A stretch of DNA of 64,000 nt from Pseudotabrizicola sediminis (GCF_004745575.1 NZ_RPEM01000004.1:124001-188000); one strand, 5' to 3'. Shown: positions 19,012-29,534, counted from the stretch's first letter. The notes: generated by a model from the sequence alone, not told the origin. Made by a program: numbers and translations.

Positions 19012-19200
19012 GCAGTCCTCTTGCGGAAAAACATTCCCCATAGCGGGGTTCTTGAAACGAAAATCAGGATCACCGGCACAAATATCACCAAAGACAGTGG
19101 ACAGTATCCCCCGCGGCAACATCCACAGCCTTCCTGACCCGAGACACTCATCGGCGCGTACGTGGTTACTATTGCCCGACCTGAGGCTAACAGCAAATAT

Positions 19201-19230
19201 CGATATAACCGATATCGTAACATGATGTTA
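19201..19230. promoter_or_regulatory. adjacent inverted repeats upstream of aroE
   Basis: CGATAT (19201-19206) and ATATCG (19212-19217) flank AACCG. They are followed at once by TAACA-TGA-TGTTA (19218-19230), which overlaps the end of the LysR gene. Suggestive of a LysR-type operator for aroE-quiC. Confidence 0.4.
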
Positions 19231-20157
19231 TGTCCGGGCAGGCGGATCCCATTGTGATCGCAATGTCGCTTCCGTCAGTTCATGCCTAAACCGGTCAATG
19301 GTAAACTCTGCAAAGCTCGACAGATGGCGCCCACGCTTTTGCACCACATAGACGGTGATTTCCGCCGTTTCCAACAAGGGCCTGCGGACCAGCCCGGGCA
19401 TGTACACCTCGGCCACAGAAAACTCGTCTATCGCCGCAACCCCCAGCCCATGCCGCACAAGACTGACCATGGTCTGCGCGAATCGTCCCCGGATCGCGTG
19501 ATGCGGCGTGAGACCCGCGTCCCGAAACGGTCGCGCCAATGTGTCGCCATAAGGATCATCAGGATCAACGCCGATGAACGGGAACCGCATCAGATCATGC
19601 ACCGAAACCCTATCCTTTGCGGCAAGCTCATGCCCCTCTGGCAGAATGGCCACGATGCGGCCCTTCACCAAAGCCGTCGACTCCAGTGCCGAGTTTTCAA
19701 CCGGGGACGACATGAACACCACCTCGCCACGCTCCAGCAGCAGATAGTCCAGCGTCTCCTCGATCTTGAGGATGTCCAGATCAATCATCAGATCGGGAAA
19801 GCGCGCGCGGATCGACCGGATGGCACGCGCCGCTATGAATTGCGCAATCGACGGGGCCGAAGCAAAGGACAATGCAAAGTTTTGCCCCTTCTGCACCGAA
19901 GACACGGCCGCATTCAGATTTTCAACCTGATGTTAGACCTGATTCAGCATCGCAAAAATCGCATGCGCTTCGGGCGCGGGCACAAACACTCCTGCCCGCC
20001 GATCGAACAGGCGAAAGCCCAGTCCGTCTTCGGTGTACTTGCTCAACCGGCTGATCCTGGGGGCAGAGACATGCAACAGATTTGCGGCCCCCTGAATGGA
20101 GCCCGCAATCATCACCGCGCGCACCACTTCCATCTGCCTGAGCGTCAGTTCTTTCAT
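19228..20157 (-). pseudogene. LysR-family regulator interrupted by an in-frame TAA
   Basis: Continuous frame of 310 codons from ATG 20157 to 19228 with one internal TAA at 19933-19935. The N-terminal 74 codons encode the winged helix (MKELTLRQMEVVRAVMIAG to FAMLNQV). After the stop the same frame resumes with HQVENLNAAVSSVQKGQNFAL and the complete effector domain. The stop occupies a place where relatives usually have Tyr (NQVY-x-x-VENL), so a TAT/TAC to TAA change is likely. Adjacent to aroE-quiC-pcaB, it was probably their activator. Confidence 0.85.
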
Positions 20158-20423
20158 GCAGCCAATGATAGCAAAGCCGGTGGGGGCGGAAAGCGAATTG
20201 CGTGTCCGTGGCGCAAGCCGTGCCGGAACAGCGATCACCTCGGCAAAGCGCCGTATCGAAAAGCTGTCGCCAAAGTGGCAGCGGCGATGATCACGCCGCT
20301 GCCGCCCGCTTCTCGCGGACCACATCGGTCAGCGCATCAACGGGGGCGCAAGGTGCGCCAGAATGCACCGGCCGACGCAGGCAGGCGACACCCTTCGGCT
20401 GACGTGGTGCCTGTGTCCCGCCC

Positions 20424-21929
20424 TTAGCGCAGGTCGTCCGGCAACAGGGCGTCCGGCAGGTTCTGATAGCAGACCGGGCGCAGCCAGCGGCGGATCGACA
20501 GGGTGCCGACCGATGTGGCCCCAAAGTTGGTGCTGGCCGGGTACGGCCCGCCATGCACCATGGTATCGGCCACCTCGACCCCGGTAGGAAAGCCGTTGGC
20601 CAGCACGCGTCCCGCCTTGCGCTCAAGGATTGGCAGCAGCGTTCGCCCCAGATCGGTGTCGCCACCGTCCAGATGCAGGGTACAGGTCAGCTGGCCCTGC
20701 AGGCTGGCGGCAATGTTTGCCATTTCGGCAGCATCCTTCACCCGGATAATCAGGCCTAGCGGGCCGAACACCTCTTCGGCCAGCATGTGATCGGCCAGCC
20801 AGTCGGTGCCAGACACCTCGAACAGGTTCGGCGTCGCGGTGCGCGCCTGGCTTTGCGTGGCAAGCAAGGCGCGCACGCCGGTGGCCCCCGCCACCCGGTC
20901 ACGGCCCGAGCGGTAGGCGTCAGCCATGCCATCGGTCAGCATGGTCTGCGCGGCCACCGGCTCCAATGCGGCGGCAGCGGCGGTCGCAAAGGCATCGGCA
21001 TCCGGCCCGTCGATCACCACGGCAATGCCGGGATTCGTGCAAAACTGCCCTGCGCCCATGGTCAGGCTGCCCGCCCAACCCTTGGCAAGCGCCTCTCCCC
21101 GCGCGGCCATGGCAGCGAGCAGCAGGAACATCGGGTTCACACTGCCCAGCTCGCCAAAGAACGGGATCGGATCGGGACGCGCGACGCACAGATCATACAG
21201 CGCACGGCCCCCGCCGAGCGAGCCGGTAAAGCCCACGGCACGGATCAGCGGGTGCTTCACCAGCGCCTCTCCGACATCGCGCTTGCCGCCCTGTACCAGA
21301 CTGAACACGCCCGGATGCAGGTTGCAGGACTTACGCGCCGCATCAATGGCCTGCGCCACAATCTCGCCGGTGCCTGGATGGGCCGAATGGCCCTTGACCA
21401 CCACCGGGCAGCCAGCCGCCAAGGCACTGGCGGTGTCACCGCCCGCGACCGAAAACGCCAGCGGAAAGTTCGACGCGCCGAACACCGCCACCGGGCCGAT
21501 CGGGCGCTGGATCATCTTCAGGTCCGGGCGCGGCAGGGGCTGGCGGTCAGGCAGTGCAGCGTCATGGCGGCGGTCCAGATAGGTGCCGTCGCGGATATGC
21601 GACGCGAACAGCCGCAGTTGGCCGGTTGTGCGCCCCCGTTCACCCTGAAGGCGTGCGGCAGGCAGCCCGGTTTCCTGCGTACCGACTTCGGTGATGGCAT
21701 CGCCACGCGCATCAATCTCATCGGCAATCGCGTCCAGAAACCGGGCACGGTCTTCGCGTGAGGTGGCTGCAAAGGACGGGAAGGCAGCTTCGGCCGCTTC
21801 CACTGCCTGCGCCACCAGCGCGGGCGTGCCCACGGCGAAGTCATGCGATGGGCCATGGGCCGGGGCAGAGGCGAAGGTGGTCGCCCCCGAAACCCAGTCG
21901 CCCGCGATAAGGTGCTTGCCTGTCAGCAT
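20424..21929 (-). CDS. alpha-ketoglutaric semialdehyde dehydrogenase (NADP aldehyde dehydrogenase)
   Basis: 501 residues, aldehyde dehydrogenase superfamily. Seen: the oxidant-binding region FGASNFPLAFSVAGGDTASALAAGCPVVVKGH, the general base context FFGELGSVNP, and the catalytic Cys in GAGQFCTNPG. It has the sequence style of the 2,5-dioxopentanoate dehydrogenases, which oxidise alpha-ketoglutaric semialdehyde to 2-oxoglutarate, the last step of oxidative pentose degradation. It is the last gene of the arabinose operon, separated from the aldose dehydrogenase by a short gap holding a REP-like element. Confidence 0.88.
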   Translation of the reverse strand: MLTGKHLIAGDWVSGATTFASAPAHGPSHDFAVGTPALVAQAVEAAEAAFPSFAATSREDRARFLDAIADEIDARGDAITEVGTQETGLPAARLQGERGRTTGQLRLFASHIRDGTYLDRRHDAALPDRQPLPRPDLKMIQRPIGPVAVFGASNFPLAFSVAGGDTASALAAGCPVVVKGHSAHPGTGEIVAQAIDAARKSCNLHPGVFSLVQGGKRDVGEALVKHPLIRAVGFTGSLGGGRALYDLCVARPDPIPFFGELGSVNPMFLLLAAMAARGEALAKGWAGSLTMGAGQFCTNPGIAVVIDGPDADAFATAAAAALEPVAAQTMLTDGMADAYRSGRDRVAGATGVRALLATQSQARTATPNLFEVSGTDWLADHMLAEEVFGPLGLIIRVKDAAEMANIAASLQGQLTCTLHLDGGDTDLGRTLLPILERKAGRVLANGFPTGVEVADTMVHGGPYPASTNFGATSVGTLSIRRWLRPVCYQNLPDALLPDDLR

Positions 21930-21956
21930 GTCAGTCTCCGATTGTTTGCCGGCGGA

Positions 21957-22008
21957 ACGAGGGGTTTCACCCCCCCGGACCCCCGTGGGATATTTAAGAA
22001 CAGATGAT
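21957..22008 (+). repeat. REP-like intergenic element, copy 1
   Basis: GGGGTTTCACCCCCC followed by CCCCCGTGGGATATTTAAG. The core CCCC..GGGATATTT recurs in inverse orientation at 32262-32313. Such elements are frequent between genes in Rhodobacteraceae (general knowledge). It lies between two operon genes. Confidence 0.5.
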
Positions 22009-22012
22009 GGGG

Positions 22013-22936
22013 TCAGAAGTTGAAATGGTCAGTCACGATGCGTTTGCCAAGGGTCATGGCGTCGGCCACATGCACCATCGGGGCAAGGTCAACCTCAGAC
22101 TGCCCTTGAACCACAAGATCGGCCATGCGGGCATAAAGCGCGGGGTATTCGTCCATAATCGTATTTTCCCCCTGTGACGGCTGGCCGTCGAGCTCCAGCA
22201 CATTGCCGCCCATCCGCAGGGCCATGCGGCCCGCGGTGGTCTCAATCTCGATGTCCCAGGTTTGCGGCCCGGTTTGCCGCCAATCGAAATCAGCGGTAAC
22301 ATTGCCGGTGAAGGTCAGTCGGGCGGCGATCGGGGTCTGGCGGTTGGCGGGAAACTCCAGCTCTGCCGCTTGCAGATGCACAGGCGCAGGCAGAATCTCG
22401 GTCAGGATCGACAGCGCATTTATGCCGGGGTCGAACACGCCCATGCCGCCCGGCTCGAACACCCAGTCCTGCCCCGGGTGCCATTTGCGCACATCCTCGC
22501 GCCAGGTGATATGGGCGCGAGTGATGGTCTTGTCCGAAAGCCAGGCCTTGGCGGGGGCGACCGCATGCGCCATGCGGCTGTGCCATGTGGCATAAAGTGT
22601 GACGCCATGGGCCGCTGCAAGGTCTTGCAGCGCATGGATTTCCGCCAAGGTCGCCCCCGGCGGTTTTTCCAGCATCACATGGCGCCCAGCCCGCAACGCG
22701 GCTTGGGCATAGGCGTAACGCGGCACGGGTGGCAGGGCGAGCGACACCATCCCAATGTCAGGCCGCGCCGCCAGCATGCTCGCGATGTCGGTGAACGCTT
22801 CGACCCCGTCGACCGTGCCCGACCGCGACACCGTCGCCGCAAGCTCCCAGTCCGGGCTGGCGGCAAGCGCGGGCACATGCTGATCGACCGCGATCTTGCC
22901 GATGCCCACGAGGGCGACCTTCATCACATCCGGCAT
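22013..22936 (-). CDS. Gfo/Idh/MocA-type aldose 1-dehydrogenase (L-arabinose/D-galactose)
   Basis: 307 residues from ATG 22936, which overlaps the preceding dehydratase stop by one base; an ATG at 22924 is also possible. Rossmann N-terminus VALVGIGKIAVDQHVPAL, then the EKPPGAT motif with the catalytic Lys of the family and a WHSRMA segment. It resembles the NAD(P) L-arabinose 1-dehydrogenase/D-galactose 1-dehydrogenase group, which oxidises aldoses at C1 to the lactone. First enzyme of the operon's oxidative pathway. No lactonase gene is adjacent, so the lactone must open spontaneously or by an enzyme encoded elsewhere. Confidence 0.83.
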   Translation of the reverse strand: MPDVMKVALVGIGKIAVDQHVPALAASPDWELAATVSRSGTVDGVEAFTDIASMLAARPDIGMVSLALPPVPRYAYAQAALRAGRHVMLEKPPGATLAEIHALQDLAAAHGVTLYATWHSRMAHAVAPAKAWLSDKTITRAHITWREDVRKWHPGQDWVFEPGGMGVFDPGINALSILTEILPAPVHLQAAELEFPANRQTPIAARLTFTGNVTADFDWRQTGPQTWDIEIETTAGRMALRMGGNVLELDGQPSQGENTIMDEYPALYARMADLVVQGQSEVDLAPMVHVADAMTLGKRIVTDHFNF

Positions 22937-24678
22937 CAGTGCGAATCCTTGCCGACGGGCGCGCCGCGGCAGCCCTTGAGAAAGGCCAGATCGGCCCCGG
23001 TATCGGCGCCCATCACATGCTGCTGATGCAGCCAGCCATAGCCCGACTCGTAGGTCTGATGCGTGGGAACCCATGCCGCCAGACGGGCTGCCAGTTCGTC
23101 ATCCGGAATATCCAGATGCAAGCGGCGGTTCGGCACATCCAATTCGATGAAATCGCCGTTGCGCACCACGGCCAAGGGGCCACCGGCCGCGGCCTCGGGC
23201 GAGGTGTGCAGCACAACGGTGCCATAAGCGGTGCCCGACATGCGCGCGTCCGAGATGCGGACCATATCGGTGATCCCTTTTTTCAGCACCTTTGGCGGCA
23301 GGCCCATGTTGCCGACCTCGGCCATACCGGGATAGCCCTTTGGCCCGCAATGTTTCAGCACCATCACGCATGTCTCGTCGATGTCGAGATCAGGGTCGGC
23401 GATCTTGGCCTTGTAGTCGTCGATATCCTCGAACACCACGGCGCGGCCCCGGTGCACCATCAGGTGCGGGCTGGCGGCCGAGGGTTTGAGCACCGCGCCA
23501 TTGGGCGCAAGGTTGCCCTTGACCACCACCACGCCGCCCGACTGGGTCAGCGCCTTGTCGGTGGGCAGGATCACGTCTTCGTTGTGGTTGCGCACATCCT
23601 TGACCTGATCCCACATCGAAGAACCCGATACGGTCAGCGCATCCTTGTGCAAAAGCCCCGCCTCGCCCAGCCGCTTGATCACGACGGGCAGACCGCCGGC
23701 GTAGAAGAACTCCTCCATCAGGTATTTGCCCGATGGCATCAGGTTGACGATTGTGGGCACATCTCGGCCGCAACGGTCCCAGTCATCAAGGCTCAGGTCG
23801 ATGCCCACGCGGCCGGCGATGGCGAGAATGTGGATCACCGCATTTGTGCTGCCCCCGATGGCGGCATTGGTGCGGATGGCGTTTTCAAATGCCTCTTTCT
23901 TCAGGATATCGGATGGCTTCAGGTCATCCTTGACCATCTGCACGATGCGCCGCCCGGTCAGCTGTGCCATCACGCGGCGGCGGCTGTCCACCGCCGGAAT
24001 GGCGGCATTGCCCGACAGCGCCATGCCAAGCGCCTCGGCCATCGACGCCATCGTGCTGGCGGTGCCCATTGTGTTGCATGACCCGGGCGAGCGGGACATG
24101 CCCGCCTCAGCCTCGGCAAATTCTTCCTGCGTCATCTCTCCGGCCTTCACCGCTTCGGAGAACTTCCACAGGTGGGTGCCCGACCCCACCCGTTCATTGC
24201 GATAATAGCCGTTCAGCATCGGACCGCCGGTGACAACAATCGACGGCAGGTCGGTGGAGGCGGCGGCCATCAAGAGCGATGGCGTGGTCTTGTCGCAGCC
24301 CACCAGCAGCACACAGCCATCCATCGGCTGGCCGCGCATCGCCTCCTCCACCGCCATCGCCGCCAGATTGCGGAACATCATCGCGGTGGGGCGGAAGGCG
24401 GACTCGCTTGCCGAAAACACCGGCACTTCGACCGGGAAGCCGCCCGCCTCGTAAATCCCGTTCTTCACCCGCTGCGCAAGGTCATTCAGGTGGGCGTTGC
24501 AAGGTGTCAGTTCCGACCAGGTGTTGAGGATCCCGATCACCGGGCGGCCATCAAACAGATCATGCGGGAAGCCCTGATTTTTCATCCAGCCCCGGTGATA
24601 GATTTGGTCGCGGCCAGTGCCGCCGAACCATTCCTGCGAGCGTAAGTGGCGGGGCCATTGTGCGGGTTTGAAGCTCAT
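22936..24678 (-). CDS. L-arabinonate dehydratase (IlvD/Edd family)
   Basis: 580 residues. Iron-sulfur sugar-acid dehydratase. Cluster ligand motifs seen: GCDKTTPSLLMAA and the SPGSCNTMGTAST segment; also the SG-x-AYGTVVLH region. The length and motifs fit the sugar-acid branch (L-arabonate, D-fuconate, D-galactonate dehydratases) rather than dihydroxy-acid dehydratase. It removes water from the sugar acid to give the 2-keto-3-deoxy acid. Start has GAGGA six bases upstream; seven bases follow the araD1 stop. Confidence 0.9.
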   Translation of the reverse strand: MSFKPAQWPRHLRSQEWFGGTGRDQIYHRGWMKNQGFPHDLFDGRPVIGILNTWSELTPCNAHLNDLAQRVKNGIYEAGGFPVEVPVFSASESAFRPTAMMFRNLAAMAVEEAMRGQPMDGCVLLVGCDKTTPSLLMAAASTDLPSIVVTGGPMLNGYYRNERVGSGTHLWKFSEAVKAGEMTQEEFAEAEAGMSRSPGSCNTMGTASTMASMAEALGMALSGNAAIPAVDSRRRVMAQLTGRRIVQMVKDDLKPSDILKKEAFENAIRTNAAIGGSTNAVIHILAIAGRVGIDLSLDDWDRCGRDVPTIVNLMPSGKYLMEEFFYAGGLPVVIKRLGEAGLLHKDALTVSGSSMWDQVKDVRNHNEDVILPTDKALTQSGGVVVVKGNLAPNGAVLKPSAASPHLMVHRGRAVVFEDIDDYKAKIADPDLDIDETCVMVLKHCGPKGYPGMAEVGNMGLPPKVLKKGITDMVRISDARMSGTAYGTVVLHTSPEAAAGGPLAVVRNGDFIELDVPNRRLHLDIPDDELAARLAAWVPTHQTYESGYGWLHQQHVMGADTGADLAFLKGCRGAPVGKDSH

Positions 24679-24685
24679 GTTATCC

Positions 24686-25666
24686 TCACAGGGCGTGGAC
24701 CGTTGTCATCCCGGTATCGGGCGCAACGGCAAGCGGGTTGGTCAGCGGCAGACCGAAATCGGCCACTTCGATCTCGAACACATCGCCCGGCTCGGCCTTG
24801 ATGCCGTCGGCAAACGAAAGGGTGGCGGTGCCGAACATATGCACGTGCAGATCGCCGGGCTGGCGGAACACGTCATACTTGAAATGGTGATGCTCCAGAT
24901 TGGCAAAGCTGTGGGACATGTTCGCCTCGCCCGATAGGAACGGCTTTTCCCAGATCACCGCACCGGCGCGGCGGATCCGGCTGGTGCCGCGCACATCATG
25001 GGGCAGCTCGCCCACAAGAATCTCCGGGCCAATCGACGCCTGCCGCAGCTTGGAATGCGCCAGATACAGATAGTTGATCCGTTCCGTCACATGGTCGGAA
25101 AACTCGTTCGCCAGTGCCCAGCCCACCCGGCAGGGCGTGCCATCTGCCGCGATCACATAGATCCCCGCCAATTCGGGCTCTTCCCCGCCATCCAGCGCAA
25201 ACCCGGGCGAGGTGAGCGGCGCACCGGGGGCCACCAGATGCACGCCGTTGCCCTTGTAGAACCATTCGGGCTGCACGCCCGCGCCAGAGGCAGGCTTTCC
25301 GCCCTCAACCCCCATGCGGAACATCTTCATCGAATCCGTCTCATCTGCCGTGGCCAGCTTGGCGTGCATTGCGTTGCGGGTGGATGCACTGCCCAGATGG
25401 GTCAGCCCGGTGCCGGTCAGGTGCAGATGCGCCGGATCGGGGTGGGTGATCGGGGACAGCATCCGCCCCTCCGCCGCCGCGCGCAACAGATCAACCGCCG
25501 GGCCAAGCCCATACCCGGCGACCACCGCCGCCAAAGACCGGCCGGCTTCCGCCGCCTCCAGTGCCAGCGCATAGGTGCTGACAGCCCCCTGAACGATGGC
25601 GGCCTCTGATCCCTCGCGGGCAACCACGGCGATGCCCGTTTCCGTTTTGATCTGCGACAACAGCAT
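24686..25666 (-). CDS. gguC: AraD1/GguC, L-2-keto-3-deoxyarabonate dehydratase (FAH superfamily)
   Basis: 326 residues from ATG 25666 with GAGGA five bases upstream; the open frame begins at 25678, overlapping gguB. Fumarylacetoacetate-hydrolase fold: GSASTRNAMHAKL, metal-ligand EPELAGIYVIAADG and the SFANLEHHHFKYDVF segment. It corresponds to GguC of the chvE-gguABC locus and to AraD1, which converts L-2-keto-3-deoxyarabonate to alpha-ketoglutaric semialdehyde. Position between transporter and dehydratase genes fits this. Confidence 0.86.
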   Translation of the reverse strand: MLLSQIKTETGIAVVAREGSEAAIVQGAVSTYALALEAAEAGRSLAAVVAGYGLGPAVDLLRAAAEGRMLSPITHPDPAHLHLTGTGLTHLGSASTRNAMHAKLATADETDSMKMFRMGVEGGKPASGAGVQPEWFYKGNGVHLVAPGAPLTSPGFALDGGEEPELAGIYVIAADGTPCRVGWALANEFSDHVTERINYLYLAHSKLRQASIGPEILVGELPHDVRGTSRIRRAGAVIWEKPFLSGEANMSHSFANLEHHHFKYDVFRQPGDLHVHMFGTATLSFADGIKAEPGDVFEIEVADFGLPLTNPLAVAPDTGMTTVHAL

Positions 25667-25674
25667 GGCAGTCC

Positions 25675-26865
25675 TCACTTGTTTTTATTGTAAACGTCGA
25701 AGATGACAGCAGCCAGCAATACTAGCCCCTTGATCACCTGCTGATAGTCAATGCCGATGCCCATGATCGACATGCCATTGTTCATCACGCCCATGATCAG
25801 CGCGCCGACCACAACGCCCACAATCTTGCCCGACCCGCCGGTCATCGACGCGCCCCCGATGAACACCGCGGCAATCACGTCCAGCTCGAACCCGGCCCCG
25901 GCCTTGGGGGTGGAGGAGTTCAACCGCGCGGCCACGATCATGCCCGCAAGCGCTGCCAGAACGCCCATGTTCACAAAGCAGAAGAACACCAGCCGTTCGG
26001 TCTTGATCCCAGACAGCTTGGCCGCCTTTTCGTTGCCACCCAGCGCATAGATCCGCCGCCCGCTGGTGGTCTGCTCGGTAAAGAACGCATAGATCACCGT
26101 CAGAACCGCCAGCACCATCACCACATTCGGCAGGCCCCGGAAGATCGCCAGCTTGTAGCCGACAAAGATCAGCGCGCCACAGACAATGGCATTGCGGATC
26201 CAGAACACCACGGCCGGTTCCGGCGTCACGCCAAAGCCCGCATCCTGCGCCCGTTTGCGCAGGCCCAGCCACACCACCAGACAGGCCGCCACCACCACGA
26301 TCAGCAGCGCCGTGCCGTTCAGCCGCTCCATTCCGAGCAGCACCTGATCGGCATCGCCAAAGATGTCGGGAATGAACCCGGTGGACAGTGACTGGAAAGA
26401 GCGCGGGAACGGCCCGATGTTCTGGCCGTTCAGCAGCCACAGGGTGGACCCGCGAAACACCAGCATGCCTGCAAGCGTGACGATGAACGATGGGATTTTC
26501 CAATAGGCCACCCAGTAGCCTTGTGCAGCCCCGATCAGCCCGCCCACGATCAGGCAGGCCGGGATGACAGCAAACACCGGCCAGCCCAGGTTTACGGTCA
26601 GCACCGCCGCCACAGCGCCGGTAAAGCCCACGACCGACCCGATCGACAGGTCGATATGCCCGGCCACGATCACCAGAAGCATCCCCAGCGCCATGATGAT
26701 GACGTAAGAGTTCTGCAAGAACAGGTTGGTGATGTTCTGCGCCGACAGGAAATCCACGTCGATGCTGGCGCGCACGATCACGGTGAAGAAGAACACGATG
26801 GCGACCAGCGCCATGATCATCCCGTATTCGCGCAGATGACTGCTCAGATAAGTCTTTTCCGACAT
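25675..26865 (-). CDS. gguB: multiple-sugar ABC transporter permease
   Basis: 396 residues with about 10 hydrophobic segments and the carbohydrate-uptake-2 permease motif near residues 315-345 (AGAGFELDVIAAVFIGGASMTGGSGKIVG). The large size (RbsC is about 320) is typical of the GguB/MmsB/XylH subgroup. Starts directly after the gguA stop. Forms the inner-membrane channel with GguA and ChvE for arabinose, galactose and related sugars. Confidence 0.93.
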   Translation of the reverse strand: MSEKTYLSSHLREYGMIMALVAIVFFFTVIVRASIDVDFLSAQNITNLFLQNSYVIIMALGMLLVIVAGHIDLSIGSVVGFTGAVAAVLTVNLGWPVFAVIPACLIVGGLIGAAQGYWVAYWKIPSFIVTLAGMLVFRGSTLWLLNGQNIGPFPRSFQSLSTGFIPDIFGDADQVLLGMERLNGTALLIVVVAACLVVWLGLRKRAQDAGFGVTPEPAVVFWIRNAIVCGALIFVGYKLAIFRGLPNVVMVLAVLTVIYAFFTEQTTSGRRIYALGGNEKAAKLSGIKTERLVFFCFVNMGVLAALAGMIVAARLNSSTPKAGAGFELDVIAAVFIGGASMTGGSGKIVGVVVGALIMGVMNNGMSIMGIGIDYQQVIKGLVLLAAVIFDVYNKNK

Positions 26866-28395
26866 TTACGCCGCCTTCCCGACAGAATTCAGTATCATGG
26901 CCATGATGCGTTCCTGACTGGCCTCAGCACGGGAAAGCTCCCCAACGATCCGGCCTTCGTTCATCACATAGATGCGGTCGCACATGCCCAGCAGCTCGGG
27001 CATTTCCGAGCTGATCATCACGATCCCCCGGCCATCGGCAGCCAACTGGTTCATGATGTTGTAAATCTCGAACTTCGCGCCCACGTCGATGCCGCGCGTC
27101 GGTTCGTCAAGGATCAGAACCTGCGGATCGGTGAATAGCCATTTCGACAGCACCACCTTTTGCTGGTTGCCGCCAGACAGGTTGACCACCTTTTGCTGCA
27201 CGTTCGGGGTGCGGATGTTCATGGCACGGCGATAGTCTTCGGCCACCTGCGCCTCGCGCCGCTGGTTCAGCACACCACGACGGGCGATCCCGGCAAGGTT
27301 GGCAAGGCTGATGTTGCGCAAAATGGGTTCGTCCAGGATCAGGCCCAGCGCCTTGCGGTCCTCGGTGACATAAGCCAGCCCCGCCGCAACCGCCTTTGTC
27401 ACGGTCGATGTATCCACAGGCTTGCCGCCCATTGCGATCTCGCCGCTGATGTTGCGGCCATAGCTGTGACCAAACAGGCTCATCGCCAATTCGGTGCGCC
27501 CGGCCCCCATCAGCCCGGCAATGCCCACAATCTCGCCCTTGCGCACGGTTAACGCGGCATTGCGGATCGTCTGGCGGTCTTTCTGGTCGGGGTGGAACAC
27601 GTTCCAATCCTTGACCTCCATCAGCACCTCGCCAGGGTTCGGCGTGCGGTCTGGGTAACGGTGCGCCATGTCGCGGCCCACCATGTCGCGGATGATGCGG
27701 TCCTCGGAGATGTCGGCGCGGTTCAGCGTCGATACCGTGCTGCCGTCGCGGATGATGGTGATGCGGTCCGCGACCCGGCCGATTTCGTTCAACTTGTGGC
27801 TGATGATGATCTGCGTGACGCCCTGCGCCTTCAGCTCCAGCATCAGGTCCAGCAGCTTCTGGCTGTCATTTTCCTGCAAGGCGGCGGTGGGTTCGTCCAA
27901 AATCAGCAGCCGCACATCCTTGGCCAGCGCCTTGGCAATCTCGATCAGTTGCTGCTTGCCCACACCCAGCTTGCCCACAATCGTGGTGGGGGCCTCGTTC
28001 AGGCCCACCTTTTGCAGCAGCGCACTGGTTTTCTGAAATGCCAGCGGCCAGTTGATCACACCTGCCTTCGCCACCTCATTGCCCAGAAACAGGTTCTCGG
28101 CAATCGACAGGAGTGGCACCAGTGCCAGTTCCTGATGGATAATGATGATACCCTTGGCCTCAGAATCCGTGATGGACTTCATCGCCAGCGTCTCACCGTC
28201 ATAGACGATATCGCCTTCATAGCTGCCATGCGGGTACACCCCTGACAGCACTTTCATCAGCGTGGATTTGCCCGCACCATTCTCACCACAGATCGCATGG
28301 ATCTCACCGGCCTCGACCGACAGGTTCACGTGGTCAAGCGCGCGCACGCCGGGGAACAGCTTGCTGATCCCGCGCATTTCCAGAAGCGTCGTCAT
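26866..28395 (-). CDS. gguA: multiple-sugar ABC transporter ATPase (tandem nucleotide-binding domains)
   Basis: 509 residues from ATG 28395 (GGGAGG four bases upstream; another ATG at 28398 is too close to it). Two fused ATPase halves: the first with Walker [10 protein letters not shown] and Walker [12 protein letters not shown], the second with signature [15 protein letters not shown] and Walker [17 protein letters not shown]. The Walker A of the second half is degenerate ([10 protein letters not shown]), as in RbsA/MglA-type proteins. Energises sugar uptake. Confidence 0.94.
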   Translation of the reverse strand: MTTLLEMRGISKLFPGVRALDHVNLSVEAGEIHAICGENGAGKSTLMKVLSGVYPHGSYEGDIVYDGETLAMKSITDSEAKGIIIIHQELALVPLLSIAENLFLGNEVAKAGVINWPLAFQKTSALLQKVGLNEAPTTIVGKLGVGKQQLIEIAKALAKDVRLLILDEPTAALQENDSQKLLDLMLELKAQGVTQIIISHKLNEIGRVADRITIIRDGSTVSTLNRADISEDRIIRDMVGRDMAHRYPDRTPNPGEVLMEVKDWNVFHPDQKDRQTIRNAALTVRKGEIVGIAGLMGAGRTELAMSLFGHSYGRNISGEIAMGGKPVDTSTVTKAVAAGLAYVTEDRKALGLILDEPILRNISLANLAGIARRGVLNQRREAQVAEDYRRAMNIRTPNVQQKVVNLSGGNQQKVVLSKWLFTDPQVLILDEPTRGIDVGAKFEIYNIMNQLAADGRGIVMISSEMPELLGMCDRIYVMNEGRIVGELSRAEASQERIMAMILNSVGKAA

Positions 28396-28412
28396 CATTC
28401 CTCCCAAGGAAA

Positions 28413-28451
28413 CCGGGCCTGCCTGCCGGGAGCATTGGCAGACAGGCCCGG
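28413..28451 (-). promoter_or_regulatory. intercistronic stem-loop between chvE and gguA
   Basis: Positions 28413-28427 pair with 28437-28451: a 15-base stem with one mismatch and a 9-base loop. Such a stem after a binding-protein gene usually protects the upstream mRNA so that binding protein exceeds the membrane parts. Confidence 0.65.
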
Positions 28452-28466
28452 ACTGGTCGCGTGGTC

Positions 28467-29534
28467 TTACTTGATCTGGTCAGCGGTGTAATAGCCCGAA
28501 CCGACAAGGATTTCCTCATAGTTCGACGCATCCACCGAAACCGGCTCCAGCAGGTAGGACGGGATGACTTTCACACCGTTGTCATAGGTTTCGGTGTCGT
28601 TGATTTCCGGCTCCGACCCGGTCAGCAGCGCCTCGACCATACCCACGGTCACGCGGGCCAGTTCGCGGGTGTCCTTGAACACGGTCGAATACTGCTCGCC
28701 GGCGATCATCGACTTCACGCTTGGCACTTCCGCATCCTGCCCGGACACGATCGGCATCGGCAAGTCGCCCGAGCCATAGCCTACGCCCTTGAGCGACGAC
28801 AAGATGCCGATCGACAGCCCGTCATACGGCGACAAAGCGCCGTGCAGAACCTTGTCGCCATAATTGGCCGACAGCAGGTTATCCATGCGCGACTGCGCCA
28901 CGGCCCCGTCCCAACGCAGCGTGCCGACCACATCCATGCCCATCTGACCCGATGGCACAACGATATCGCCGGAATCGATCAGCGGCTGCAGCACCGACAT
29001 CGCGCCGTTGTAGAAGAAGAACGCGTTGTTGTCGTCGGGCGACCCGCCGAACAGTTCCACATTGTGCGGCTTGGCATCGGGGAAGCGCTCGTTCAACCCT
29101 TTGACAAGGCTTTCCGCTTGCTGCACGCCGACCTTGAAGTTGTCAAACGTCGCGTAATAGCTGACATCACCGCTTTCGCGGATCAGTCGGTCATAGGCGA
29201 TGACCTTGATGCCTGATGCGGCGGCGTTTTCCAGCGCGTTCGACAACGTAGTGCCATCAATCGCCGCGATCACCAGAACGTTCACACCCTTGGTGATCAT
29301 GTTCTCGATCTGCGCCAGCTGGTTCGGGATGTCATCTTCGGCATATTGCAGATCGGTGGCGTAGCCTGCTTCGGTGAACTGCTTCACCATCGACTCGCCG
29401 TCCGAGATCCAGCGGGCCGAGGATTTGGTCGGCATCGCGATGCCAACGGTGCCCTTGTCCTGCGCGAAGGCTGGGCTTCCCAGCAGCGTGGCGGCGACCG
29501 CCAGTTTCAGAATCGCACGTTTTGTGAATTGCAT
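28467..29534 (-). CDS. chvE: periplasmic sugar-binding protein ChvE
   Basis: 355 residues from ATG 29534, with GGGAGGAG seven bases upstream. The signal peptide ends near residue 24 ([10 protein letters not shown]). Periplasmic-binding-protein-like domain beginning [19 protein letters not shown], with [16 protein letters not shown] and the C-terminal [16 protein letters not shown] of the ChvE/MmsB group. ChvE binds L-arabinose, D-galactose, D-xylose and glucose. First gene of the operon; control region shared with the divergent GbpR-like regulator. Confidence 0.94.
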   Translation of the reverse strand: MQFTKRAILKLAVAATLLGSPAFAQDKGTVGIAMPTKSSARWISDGESMVKQFTEAGYATDLQYAEDDIPNQLAQIENMITKGVNVLVIAAIDGTTLSNALENAAASGIKVIAYDRLIRESGDVSYYATFDNFKVGVQQAESLVKGLNERFPDAKPHNVELFGGSPDDNNAFFFYNGAMSVLQPLIDSGDIVVPSGQMGMDVVGTLRWDGAVAQSRMDNLLSANYGDKVLHGALSPYDGLSIGILSSLKGVGYGSGDLPMPIVSGQDAEVPSVKSMIAGEQYSTVFKDTRELARVTVGMVEALLTGSEPEINDTETYDNGVKVIPSYLLEPVSVDASNYEEILVGSGYYTADQIK

